Shown: positions 19,808 to 28,657 of the stretch, piece by piece | Layout: each line of letters opens with the position of its first letter | How positions within the stretch are numbered: position 1 is the stretch's first letter | DNA from: a bacterium | Lineage (GTDB): Bacteria > Planctomycetota > Planctomycetia > Planctomycetales > Planctomycetaceae | Length of the DNA: 64,000 nt | NCBI GenBank assembly: GCA_016124895.1 | Contig: WGMU01000018.1 | Span: 1-64,000 of the forward strand | Direction of reading: 5' to 3' | Notes under the pieces: generated by a model | The model's input: only the letters and a program-made list of their open reading frames with translations | Told to the model about the DNA's origin: nothing | The model's database searches: none | Position numbers and translations under genes: made by a program

Positions 19808-20530
19808 ATGATGGCGACGGACAAACCGATGACTGATTCTGAAATCGACGTCGAAATCCTGCGGAAGAAATCCGCTGTTGCGGAGTATGAGCAGCCGGCT
19901 GAGCAGCTTTCTGAAGCGGAAGAGACGGCCTGCCGTTACTGGCCTCTAACCAGAATGAGTATCCTCGAAGGCCTTCAGGGGCAGACAGTGGATACTGAGG
20001 CCTGGGAGCGGTTTGTTGATCTCTATGGTCCATTGATCTGCGAGTTCTGCCGTAAGCGAGTTCCCGCTCAGGACGCTGCGGAGATCACCCAGGAGGTCTT
20101 CGGTCGGGTGTTCCGGTACGTCAAAGGCCTGAAGTATGACCGCAGTCTCGGTTCCTTCGGAGGCTGGATCGGTGGCATCACGCGGAACGAAATCAGGCAG
20201 TATCTTCATCGCAAACGGAAGGATGCCCGCGGGCGTGTTCGTGGAGAAGTGCTGCGGGATATTGAGGCACGGACGACTCTGGGCGAATGGGAAGACGAAT
20301 ACAACGCGTGGGTCGTGAGCCTTGCGCTGGGCCAGGTACGCCGTGAAGTTTCCGCACTCACCTGGGACCTGTTCGAGCAGACGACGAACGGTGCATGTCC
20401 CAAAGAAGTCGCCAGGCGGTTCGAGGTTAAAGTTTCAAAAGTTTACAAGGCACGGTGGGCAGTCGGTGACCGGCTGCGGCAACTGATCCGGTCCATGTCC
20501 GACGATTACCCGTTTGCCGATCAGGAATAG
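19808..20530 (+). CDS. ECF-type RNA polymerase sigma factor
   Basis: 240 aa. Region 2 is recognisable in WERFVDLYGPLICEFCRKRVPAQDAAEITQEVFGRVFRYVK followed by GSFGGWIGGITRNEIRQYLHR, and a region 4 helix-turn-helix lies near the C-terminus (CPKEVARRFEVKVSKVYKARWAV). An acidic N-terminal extension of about 50 residues precedes region 2. The start at 19808 is favoured by GGGAG 8 nt upstream; a GTG lies 6 nt before it. The kinase gene 57 nt downstream probably controls it: planctomycete genomes are known to pair ECF factors with Ser/Thr kinases instead of classical anti-sigma factors. Confidence 0.88.
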   Translation: MMATDKPMTDSEIDVEILRKKSAVAEYEQPAEQLSEAEETACRYWPLTRMSILEGLQGQTVDTEAWERFVDLYGPLICEFCRKRVPAQDAAEITQEVFGRVFRYVKGLKYDRSLGSFGGWIGGITRNEIRQYLHRKRKDARGRVRGEVLRDIEARTTLGEWEDEYNAWVVSLALGQVRREVSALTWDLFEQTTNGACPKEVARRFEVKVSKVYKARWAVGDRLRQLIRSMSDDYPFADQE

Positions 20531-20587
20531 CGAGTCCGCACCGGAAGCGTTGTCAGCAGGTGGTCCGCTCACTGCCAGGAAACTTTG

Positions 20588-22012
20588 ATGGCCGATCCGA
20601 CAAGACCCGACGATGTGAAATGTCTGACCGAAGACATCGTACGAAAGTTCCTCACAGGCGAACTGGATGACGAGCAGGATCAGGTTGTGTCTGACCATCT
20701 CGAAGAATGCGGGGCGTGTCAGCGTCTGACGATGACCTTTCTTTCGGTCGACGACCTGTGTCTCCCGTGGGTCAAAGCATCAGGCCGCGAAACCGTAGAC
20801 CTGGCAAAGCGGTCCGTCGATACGGTTATGATCAATCGCCTGAAGCAGATTGCGAGTGCAGAAGGCAATCGGCGACATGAAAGTGGTACCGAACCGGTCT
20901 ACCAACCGGCAGACATTCAAGTCCCAGCGCTGCCTGGCCGGATTGACAAGTACGAGATCGTTGCCGAAATCGGCCGCGGCGGGATGGGAACTGTCTATCT
21001 GGGAATCGATCACGATCAGGAACGTGAGTGCGCAATCAAGGTTCTGGCGGAAGCTCGTGGCAGGAATCAGAAGGCCATCGAACGGTCGTATCGCGAGATC
21101 CACGCGATTGGTCGCCTGAAGCATCCGAATATCGTCGCCGTCTCGAATGCCGGCACGCTCGACGATGGCCGGACATTTCTCGCGATGGAGTTTCTGCGCG
21201 GCAGCGATCTGCAGAGTCTTGTGCAGACGCACGGGCCGCTTGCCGCCGACGAGGCATGCCGAATCATTATTGAGGCTGCACGCGGACTGCAGCACGCGCA
21301 CGAACACGGTTTTGTGCATCGTGACGTGAAACCGTCGAACCTGTTCCAGACCGAAGAGGGCGACGTCAAACTGCTCGATTTTGGTCTCGTCCAGCTCAAG
21401 TCCAGTTCGATTCAAAACCTCGACACGCTGACCGAGTCGGGACTCGTGCTGGGAACTGTCGACTTCCTGTCGCCCGAACAAGCCCTCAATTCCCGTTCGG
21501 CTGACCTGCGTTCTGATGTTTACAGTCTGGGCTGCACGCTCGCCTGGCTGGTGTCCGCACGGCAGGTCTATCCGGGTAAATCGGTCACGAAAGTGCTCTT
21601 TGCCCATCGCGATCAACCGATTCCTGAACTTGAATCGCTGCAGCCGACGGTGCCCGCCGGGCTGAATGCCATCTTCCAGAAAATGGTCGCCAAGCGGCCG
21701 GAAGACCGTTTTCAGTCGATGGCCGAAGTGATCGACGCGCTGGCGCGGTTTAGGTTGATGAAACACGATAAGACGATGGCTGAACTCCCGCCGTCGACAG
21801 AGACACCACTGCGGCGTACACCGCAGCCACCGACGTCAACGCCACAATTGCCATTGCAGCCACGGCAGAAACGAAGATTCTTTGGCTGGCTGATCGCGTT
21901 CGTCAGTCTGACGATCGTCGTTGTCACAGTCATTATTCGACCGTCGGGTCAGGAACCGGCACAGGCCAGCATAGAACAGCCGATCGCGGAAGACCCGACA
22001 AGCATACGATGA
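20588..22012 (+). CDS. Membrane Ser/Thr kinase with N-terminal zinc-finger-like domain
   Basis: 474 aa. Residues 11-48 resemble an anti-sigma zinc finger: a helix ending in HLEECGACQ (His 37, Cys 41, Cys 44). The kinase domain covers about 122-390 with GRGGMG (129-134), CAIK lysine 151, HRDVKPSN (244-251) and DFG (264-266), so all catalytic residues are present. A Pro/Thr-rich linker leads to a single transmembrane helix at about 431-451 and a short outer tail. The anti-sigma-like finger directly after a sigma factor gene suggests it binds or phosphorylates that sigma factor. The ATG at 20588 has AGGA 7 nt upstream. Confidence 0.92.
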   Translation: MADPTRPDDVKCLTEDIVRKFLTGELDDEQDQVVSDHLEECGACQRLTMTFLSVDDLCLPWVKASGRETVDLAKRSVDTVMINRLKQIASAEGNRRHESGTEPVYQPADIQVPALPGRIDKYEIVAEIGRGGMGTVYLGIDHDQERECAIKVLAEARGRNQKAIERSYREIHAIGRLKHPNIVAVSNAGTLDDGRTFLAMEFLRGSDLQSLVQTHGPLAADEACRIIIEAARGLQHAHEHGFVHRDVKPSNLFQTEEGDVKLLDFGLVQLKSSSIQNLDTLTESGLVLGTVDFLSPEQALNSRSADLRSDVYSLGCTLAWLVSARQVYPGKSVTKVLFAHRDQPIPELESLQPTVPAGLNAIFQKMVAKRPEDRFQSMAEVIDALARFRLMKHDKTMAELPPSTETPLRRTPQPPTSTPQLPLQPRQKRRFFGWLIAFVSLTIVVVTVIIRPSGQEPAQASIEQPIAEDPTSIR

Positions 22013-22466
22013 CGGCAGGGGTCGATACGGACACGTCGGCAATTGTCAGCGCCCCGGCAATCACGAGCGCTTGATCCCTGGCAGAAGTTCGCATCCGGCC
22101 GAAACTCTTTATGGCGATCCGCCCCCAACCGAACCTGCGTCTGATGACGCGGGATATTGCGTGCCGGAAGCTGCTCGCGGTCGTCAGTACCCCGTCCTGT
22201 GATTCTCTGGGATGATTCCTCGCTGCCGGAAACGGCGACCTGTTCGGGAAAGGTAACGGTCGGGTTCTGCTCTGGACGATCGATTCGTTCGCGGGCCGCC
22301 GTGCCTCGACTATTACAGCAACGGCGTCACTCCCATGAGGATTCGCCGGTTCCGTCCCGGTTCGCGATCGCTTGAGCTATGCTGCGGGGCCTTCCGTCAC
22401 CGGTATCAGGACGGTTCGACTGCCCGTCCGGCGACGCATCGACCCCGCAGAATCGTGATTCGTGCC
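22013..22466. other. Intergenic stretch, no gene seen
   Basis: About 450 nt between the kinase and cytochrome genes. I find no credible coding frame or hairpin. It probably carries the promoter of the DUF1549/1553 gene. Confidence 0.45.
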
Positions 22467-25400
22467 ATGCTTCAACTGCCGCGCGTTGACGTTGTGACTG
22501 TTCACCGTGCCGTTCGATCTGTTTTCGCAATCGGCTGCCTGTTGCTGACGCGGTCCGACTCGATCGGTCTCGCGGCCGACTCCGAGGCGGTCAACTTTTC
22601 CCGCGACATCCGGCCGATTCTCTCGGCGAGTTGCTTTGCCTGTCATGGTCCGGACGCCGAAGCCCGCGAGGCGGAACTGCGGCTCGACGACGAAGCCTCC
22701 GCCACGAAGCTGCACGACGGCGAGTCGGCCATTGTGCCCGGCAGCCGCGACAAGAGCACGGCGTTCCAGCGCATCGTGACCGACGATGCCGACCTCAGGA
22801 TGCCGCCACCGGATTCCGGGCACGAACTGACTGCTGAGCAGATCGAGTTGCTCGGTCGCTGGATCGATCAGGGGGCGAAGTTCGATCTGCACTGGTCGTT
22901 TCGGCCGCTGGCTCAACCGACTGTTCCAGATGACGGAGCCGACTGGAGTGACCAGCCGATCGATCGCTTCGCTTATCGAGCGATGACAAAGCGCGGCCTG
23001 CAACCGTCGGCGCCGGCCGATCGTCAGACACTGATTCGGCGACTGTCGCTGGACCTGACCGGTCTGCCGCCGTCGCCCGCGGACGTTGACGCGTTTGTCG
23101 CTGACGGTTCACCAGACGCGATGCCCAGGCTTGTCGATCGGCTGCTGGAATCGCCGCGGTTTGGTGAGCACTGGGCGCGGATGTGGCTCGATTTGGCTCG
23201 CTATGCCGACACGAAGGGTTACGAGAAAGATCAGCCGCGCAATATCTGGCGGTACCGCGACTGGGTCATCAACGCGCTGAACGCCGACATGCCTTATGAC
23301 CGGTTCACGACCGAGCAACTCGCTGGCGATCTGCTGCCTGACGCGACGACCGACCAGTTTCTGGCGACGGCGTTTCACCGCAACACGATGACCAACGACG
23401 AAGGCGGCACGGACAACGAAGAGTTCCGCATGGCCGCGGTGAAGGACCGCGTCAACACGACCATTCAGGTCTGGATGGGCCTGACGATGGGCTGCGCGAA
23501 CTGCCACTCGCACAAGTACGACCCCATCACGCAGCACGAGTATTATGCGTTCCTCGATCTGTTTAACCAGACCGAAGACGCCGACCGTCCGGACGATTCG
23601 CCCAGGATTCCGACGCCGACTGTTGAGCAGTCGAACACACTGGAGAGCCTCAACGAGCAACTGATCGAACTGCGAAAGCGCTACGGGAAGGCGACCGTTG
23701 CAAATTCCGAATTCGCAGCGGCGCAGGCCGAGTGGGAGCAGCAGCTCGCCGGAACGCCTGACTGGACGGTGCTTGTGATCGAGTCGGCGACCGCCGAAAG
23801 CGGAGCCCGGCTTGAGACGCAGAGTGACGGATCGCTGCTGGCCTCCGGCACACTCGCCGACCGCGACGTTTACTCGCTGACGAGTCTCGCCCCACAGCAG
23901 AACATCACTGCAATCCGGATCGAAGCGCTGACGGACGACTCGCTCGGTCGGAAGCCCGGAACGAAGCAGGGCGGGCCGGGCCGTAACGCCGTCGATCCAA
24001 ATTTCGTACTCAGCGAGCTGGCAGTCGAGTTGCTTGCGGATGGCCAATCTCCGCGGAAGCTCGAACTGAAGAATGCCCGCGCCGACTTCTCACAGAACGG
24101 CTGGCCGGCCGAAGCGGCTATCGATGGCAAAACAGAATCTGGCTGGGCCGTTTCACCGCAGTTCGGGCAAACGCACGTCGCCGTGTTTGATCTCAGCGAA
24201 CCGCTGGTTCCGTCGAGCCGGGCAAAACTCAAGCTGACGCTTTCGCAGCAGTACGGCAGCAAGCTGCTACTCGGGCGGTTTCGCATCTCAATTTCGTCGA
24301 GTGATCCGTCAACGCTGACGCCGGAAATTCGATCGCTCAGCGAACTGGCCGCGTCCGCGCCGGAAGATCGGTCAGACGCGGAGAAGCAGCGAATGATCGA
24401 CGCATTTGCGGATCAGTGGCCGGAAACGAAGACGGCGCGTCAGGAGATGGCCGCTGTTGAGAAGCAGCGAGCAGAGCTGCAACAGCAGATCATCGCGACG
24501 CCGATCATGCGTGACCTGCCCGCAGCCCGGCACCGTGAGACGCACCTGCAGATTCGCGGGAACTTCCTGCAGCCGGGCGAGCAAGTTACGGCAGCCGTCC
24601 CTGCCGCGTTCGGCTCTCTGTCCGAGGACGCGACGCCGAATCGGCTGGCGGTCGCGCAGTGGCTGCTGAGTCCGGAGAATCCGTTACCGGCGCGAGTCGC
24701 CGCCAACCGCGTCTGGGCTCGGTTGTTCGGACGCGGTCTGGTCGAAACGGAAGAAGACTTCGGAGCACAGGGTACGCCGCCAACGCATCCGGAACTGCTC
24801 GACTGGCTGGCGGCGGAGTACCGTGGATCGCTCGGCTGGTCGCTGAAACAACTCTGCCGGACGATCGTGCTCAGCCGGACGTACCAGCAGTCGTCAGCAA
24901 CGACCGTAGCAGCGAAGTCGATCGATCCGACGAACGTCTGGTTGAGCCGCGCGCCGCGGTTCCGCCTGCCAGCCGAAACGGTTCGCGATCAGGCACTGCA
25001 GGCGGCCGGGCTGTTGTCGGAGAAAATCGGCGGGCCGTCCGTCATGCCTCCGCAACCGCCGGGCATCTGGAAGGCGACCTACAGCACGCTCAAATGGGCA
25101 ACGAGCGAGGGCGACGACCGCTATCGTCGAGCAATTTACACCTTCTGGCGGCGCACGAGTCCGTACCCGTCGATGCTGACCTTCGATGCCGGCTCGCGCG
25201 AGGTCTGCGTGATCCGCCGCGTGCGAACGAACTCGCCGTTGCAGGCATTCGTGACGCTGAATGATCCCGTCTTCGTCGAGGCGGCCGGAGCCCTGGCCTT
25301 GAGAATGCGCGAAACCGGCGGCGACGTGACGTCTCAGATCACGGCGGGATTTCGACGAGTCCTTGCCCGTTCGCCTGAGCTATCCGAACTCCAGAAACTG

Positions 25401-25577
25401 GCCGTCCTGCTGACGGAGACGCAGGCCGAGTTTGCAGCCGATCACTCCGCGGCGACGGAACTTCTGATCGAAGCCGGCACTGCCGAGGAGGCGAAAGGCA
25501 GCGAGGCAGAACTCGCCGCATTGACCGTTGTCGCTAACGTGCTGTTGAACCTCGATGAAACCCTGATGCGACAGTGA
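22467..25577 (+). CDS. Planctomycete cytochrome: PSCyt1 / DUF1549 / DUF1553 protein
   Basis: 1036 aa from the ATG at 22467, which places a signal peptide (about 1-36, ending SIGLAAD) at the N-terminus. Domains in order: a cytochrome c-like region with SCFACH (CxxCH 56-60) and MPP as distal ligand; DUF1549 with LIRRLSLDLTGLPPSPADVDAF and a second CxxCH, CANCHSHKYDP (343-347); a beta-sandwich insert (about 460-620); and DUF1553 towards the C-terminus with RVWARLFGRGLVETEEDFG and SPYPSMLTFDAGSREVC. The family is expanded in planctomycetes and is exported, with unproven roles that may involve polymer breakdown. The DUF1501 gene that follows is its usual partner. Confidence 0.93.
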   Translation: MLQLPRVDVVTVHRAVRSVFAIGCLLLTRSDSIGLAADSEAVNFSRDIRPILSASCFACHGPDAEAREAELRLDDEASATKLHDGESAIVPGSRDKSTAFQRIVTDDADLRMPPPDSGHELTAEQIELLGRWIDQGAKFDLHWSFRPLAQPTVPDDGADWSDQPIDRFAYRAMTKRGLQPSAPADRQTLIRRLSLDLTGLPPSPADVDAFVADGSPDAMPRLVDRLLESPRFGEHWARMWLDLARYADTKGYEKDQPRNIWRYRDWVINALNADMPYDRFTTEQLAGDLLPDATTDQFLATAFHRNTMTNDEGGTDNEEFRMAAVKDRVNTTIQVWMGLTMGCANCHSHKYDPITQHEYYAFLDLFNQTEDADRPDDSPRIPTPTVEQSNTLESLNEQLIELRKRYGKATVANSEFAAAQAEWEQQLAGTPDWTVLVIESATAESGARLETQSDGSLLASGTLADRDVYSLTSLAPQQNITAIRIEALTDDSLGRKPGTKQGGPGRNAVDPNFVLSELAVELLADGQSPRKLELKNARADFSQNGWPAEAAIDGKTESGWAVSPQFGQTHVAVFDLSEPLVPSSRAKLKLTLSQQYGSKLLLGRFRISISSSDPSTLTPEIRSLSELAASAPEDRSDAEKQRMIDAFADQWPETKTARQEMAAVEKQRAELQQQIIATPIMRDLPAARHRETHLQIRGNFLQPGEQVTAAVPAAFGSLSEDATPNRLAVAQWLLSPENPLPARVAANRVWARLFGRGLVETEEDFGAQGTPPTHPELLDWLAAEYRGSLGWSLKQLCRTIVLSRTYQQSSATTVAAKSIDPTNVWLSRAPRFRLPAETVRDQALQAAGLLSEKIGGPSVMPPQPPGIWKATYSTLKWATSEGDDRYRRAIYTFWRRTSPYPSMLTFDAGSREVCVIRRVRTNSPLQAFVTLNDPVFVEAAGALALRMRETGGDVTSQITAGFRRVLARSPELSELQKLAVLLTETQAEFAADHSAATELLIEAGTAEEAKGSEAELAALTVVANVLLNLDETLMRQ

Positions 25578-25694
25578 GCCGAAATTCCGGAACTCGCTGC
25601 ACTCGGTCCGGCCTGCTGTCTCGGTCCGGTCTGCAGGCAGTTGCTGTATCGCTCGTACAAAGCCTCACAACGTCATCGACCAGAGAGCCTGACT

Positions 25695-27191
25695 ATGGAC
25701 CTCAGATTTCAACAACTGCAGCAGATCACGCGGCGGCACCTGCTTGGCAGGGCCGGGCTCGGTCTTGGCGCGATGGCGCTTGGCTCGCTGGCGGGAGCGA
25801 CAGAGACGTCGACGGCGAAGAAGTATCTGACCGGCCAGGCGAAAACGAAGTCGGTGATCTATCTGCACATGGCCGGCTCGCCATCCCAGGTCGACCTGTT
25901 CGAGCATAAGCCGGCGCTGACGAAGTTCGACGGTCAGGAGTGCCCGAAGGAGTATCTCGAAGGCAAACGCTTTGCGTTTATCAAAGGCGTGCCGCGAATG
26001 CTCGGGCCGCTGTTCAAGTACGCGCAGCATGGTGAGTCCGGTCAGTGGCTCAGCGAGCTGCTGCCTGGGCTGGCCTCAGTAATCGACGAGGTCTGCGTCA
26101 TGCGGACCATCCAGACCGACCAGTTCAACCACTCACCCGCGCAGTTGCTGCTGCACACGGGGACGTCGCGACTGGGCAGTCCGTCGATCGGTTCCTGGGT
26201 AACATACGGGCTGGGCAGTGAGAGTCAGGATCTGCCAGGTTTCGTTGTACTCAGTTCCGGCGGCAAAACGCCGAGTGCCGGCAAGTCACTGTGGGGCTCG
26301 GGCTTCCTGCCGACCGTTTATCAGGGCGTGCAGTGCCGAACGTCCGGTGACCCCGTGCTGTACCTCTCAAATCCGAAAGGGATGAGCCGGGCACTGCGGC
26401 GACGAACGCTCGACACGTTGCGTGATCTGAACGAAGCCCAGTTCGAACGTCTCGGCGACGACGAGACGCAGACGCGGATCGCTCAGTACGAGCTGGCCTA
26501 TCGAATGCAGGCGGCTGTGCCCGAGGTCATGGATATCTCGCGCGAGCCGCAGCACATTCTCGATCTGTACGGAGCCCGGCCCGGATTCGTGTCGGAATCA
26601 GAATCGGCGGACGATCCGCGGCCACTGTACTCAAGCAGTGATCCGACATTTGCCAACAACTGTCTGCTGGCTCGACGGCTTGTCGAGCAGGGTGTCCGTT
26701 TCGTGCAGCTCTATGACTGGGGCTGGGATCATCACGGCAGCTCGCCGGGTGAATCGTGCGACGAAACGCTGCCAATTAAATGTGGCCAGATTGACCGCGC
26801 GATTGCCGGCCTGATCACGGATCTCAAACAGCGCGGCCTGCTGGACTCAACGCTGATCGTCTGGGGTGGCGAGTTCGGGCGCACGCCGATGATGCAGAAC
26901 AACGTCCGCAGTGAGCTGAAGAAGGGCTTCATTGGCCGCGACCATCACCCGTTTGCCTTCACGATGTGGATGGCCGGCGGCGGGATCAAAGGCGGACTCG
27001 CCTACGGACAGACAGACGACATCGGCTATTACCCGGCCGAGCACCCGCTTTCCGTCCGTGACCTGCAGGCGACCATCCTGCATCTGCTGGGCTTCGACCC
27101 ATACCGGTTCTCATTCCCGTTCCAGGGTCTCGACAACCGTCTGATCGGTCCAACCGACGAAGGCCGGATTCTGCACGACATTCTCGCGTGA
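25695..27191 (+). CDS. Tat-exported DUF1501 protein
   Basis: 498 aa from the ATG at 25695. The signal TRRHLLGRAGLGLGAMALGSLAGA is a twin-arginine-type leader. The DUF1501 core is clear: KSVIYLHMAGSPSQVDLFEHKPAL, DEVCVMRTIQTDQFNHSPAQ, VWGGEFGRTPMMQ, GRDHHPFAFTMWMAGGGIKGG and a final RDLQATILHLLGFD. The fold is that of alkaline-phosphatase/sulfatase-like proteins, but the usual nucleophile cannot be assigned with confidence. It almost always follows a DUF1549/1553 cytochrome gene, as here (117 nt gap), and the pair presumably works together outside the cytoplasm. Confidence 0.92.
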   Translation: MDLRFQQLQQITRRHLLGRAGLGLGAMALGSLAGATETSTAKKYLTGQAKTKSVIYLHMAGSPSQVDLFEHKPALTKFDGQECPKEYLEGKRFAFIKGVPRMLGPLFKYAQHGESGQWLSELLPGLASVIDEVCVMRTIQTDQFNHSPAQLLLHTGTSRLGSPSIGSWVTYGLGSESQDLPGFVVLSSGGKTPSAGKSLWGSGFLPTVYQGVQCRTSGDPVLYLSNPKGMSRALRRRTLDTLRDLNEAQFERLGDDETQTRIAQYELAYRMQAAVPEVMDISREPQHILDLYGARPGFVSESESADDPRPLYSSSDPTFANNCLLARRLVEQGVRFVQLYDWGWDHHGSSPGESCDETLPIKCGQIDRAIAGLITDLKQRGLLDSTLIVWGGEFGRTPMMQNNVRSELKKGFIGRDHHPFAFTMWMAGGGIKGGLAYGQTDDIGYYPAEHPLSVRDLQATILHLLGFDPYRFSFPFQGLDNRLIGPTDEGRILHDILA

Positions 27192-27229
27192 CGGCCGACT
27201 GACAGTTTCGGATGCAGACGCTCAAAGCT

Positions 27230-28507
27230 TCATGCTCGCGGGTCGGCGTCGAGTTTCACGTGCGGAGCGTACGACACATTCGCCGGTTGATACGCAATCG
27301 CAAGTTCCGGAGTTTCGATCCGCCTGCCGTCCTCGAAACGCGACGTCAGTGCGCGGTCGAGAATGCCGCCGGTGAGCAGCGTGCGTTCAACCGGCCACGA
27401 TGGCTTGCCGGTGTGGATCATTCGCTCAACGCCTTTCAGCAGGTAAGCGAAGTGTGGGAATCGCGGCTCGTAGCGTTCTTCGATCTGCAGAGCGAACGGC
27501 TCTGCCTGGCCGCGCACGCGGCACGCGACGGCGACTCCGGCCGCGTAACCCTGCAGCATGAAAACGGCTCCGCGCACGCCGTCGCGGTACTGAAAGCGGA
27601 ACAGGGCGGATTTCTCCGGATCGAGTTCCCGCAGCTTGCGGCGTTTGACGGTCGGCACGTGAGCCAGCGCGGCGTCGAGCAACTCGGACGAAACCTCACC
27701 ACGATCGACGACGTCCCACATCGCGTCGCCCGTCAGCGACTGGACCCATTCGATTCCGGTTTCAGCCCCGCGTCGCCGTTCGGCGAACGTCTGCATCATC
27801 TCCACCGCATGGAAACCGTAGGAGCAGAGTTGCCCGTAACCGATGCTGATGACCTCTTCGATTGGTGACCCCAGCGGCAAGGTCGCGTCAGGTTTACGGA
27901 ACGTTGTTGGCAGTGACGACCCGGCCATCAGCGGAATGCCGAGCTGCTGCGCGCGATCATAGGCCCACTTCGCATCTTCCCAGACCGTCGACAGCGACTT
28001 GTCATTGAACACGGGGACGATCTGACCGCAGTCTTCCATGGTTGCGGCGATCTCGGAGAAGAACCGCCGCCGCGGATACAGGTGCTGCTCCTTTTCGTTG
28101 TAGGGATAGTCGCCGTGCTCGCCGACGCTGAGCACGCCGTCGACCGCCAGTTTGTCACCGCCCAGCGTGAGGGCCTCGCGGATGGACGAGCAGATCGGAA
28201 TACCGTGCTTTGCGGCGAGTTTCCGCGCGAGGTCACCTTTGGGAAACTGGTCGATATACAGCGAGACAAGTTTGAGCGCCGGCCCCGGTCCACCGTCCTG
28301 CTCCCAGCCATCGAACACCTTGCCGAGGATCACGTCGGCATGCGCGTTGTGATGGTAGACCGAAGCGATCCCGGCAACGCGTTTCGGTTCAAGCGGCTGC
28401 GTACGTTCCTGACCGAAGAGGACTGACGGCAGAAGTGGCAGTGCCGTTCCTGCAGCGAGGGTTTGCAAGGCACTGCGGCGGGAGATGTGCTGACAGAAAT
28501 CCGTCAT
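27230..28507 (-). CDS. Tat-exported conserved hypothetical protein
   Basis: 425 aa. The leader ISRRSALQTLAAGTALPLLPSVLFGQE is a typical twin-arginine signal. The mature protein begins VAGIASVYHHNAHADVILGKVFDGW and contains LAVDGVLSVGEHGDYPYNEKEQHLYPRRRFFSE, IPLMAGSSLPTTFRKP and GIEWVQSLTGDAMWD. This combination, a Rossmann-like first half and conserved His and Glu residues, is reminiscent of oxidoreductase-like (Gfo/Idh) folds, but I see no clear nucleotide-binding glycine motif. It looks like a planctomycete conserved protein of unknown function. It is convergent with the DUF1501 gene. Confidence 0.75.
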   Translation of the reverse strand: MTDFCQHISRRSALQTLAAGTALPLLPSVLFGQERTQPLEPKRVAGIASVYHHNAHADVILGKVFDGWEQDGGPGPALKLVSLYIDQFPKGDLARKLAAKHGIPICSSIREALTLGGDKLAVDGVLSVGEHGDYPYNEKEQHLYPRRRFFSEIAATMEDCGQIVPVFNDKSLSTVWEDAKWAYDRAQQLGIPLMAGSSLPTTFRKPDATLPLGSPIEEVISIGYGQLCSYGFHAVEMMQTFAERRRGAETGIEWVQSLTGDAMWDVVDRGEVSSELLDAALAHVPTVKRRKLRELDPEKSALFRFQYRDGVRGAVFMLQGYAAGVAVACRVRGQAEPFALQIEERYEPRFPHFAYLLKGVERMIHTGKPSWPVERTLLTGGILDRALTSRFEDGRRIETPELAIAYQPANVSYAPHVKLDADPRA

Positions 28508-28657
28508 TGGACGCCTTCCTGAGGTAAAGTGAGTCGCTGATCACTCAGCGATCAATGCGTAGAGCTGATTGCGCGGTTCATCTCATCCCGGCCTGTCCCA
28601 CAGAGAACGAGAGAAGGAAGGCAGTACGGCTCGTTTCGATCGCAGAGTGATCAACGG

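Noticed and set aside
20780-21766. Minus-strand frame of 328 codons
   Set aside because: Antisense to the second kinase; no family resemblance.
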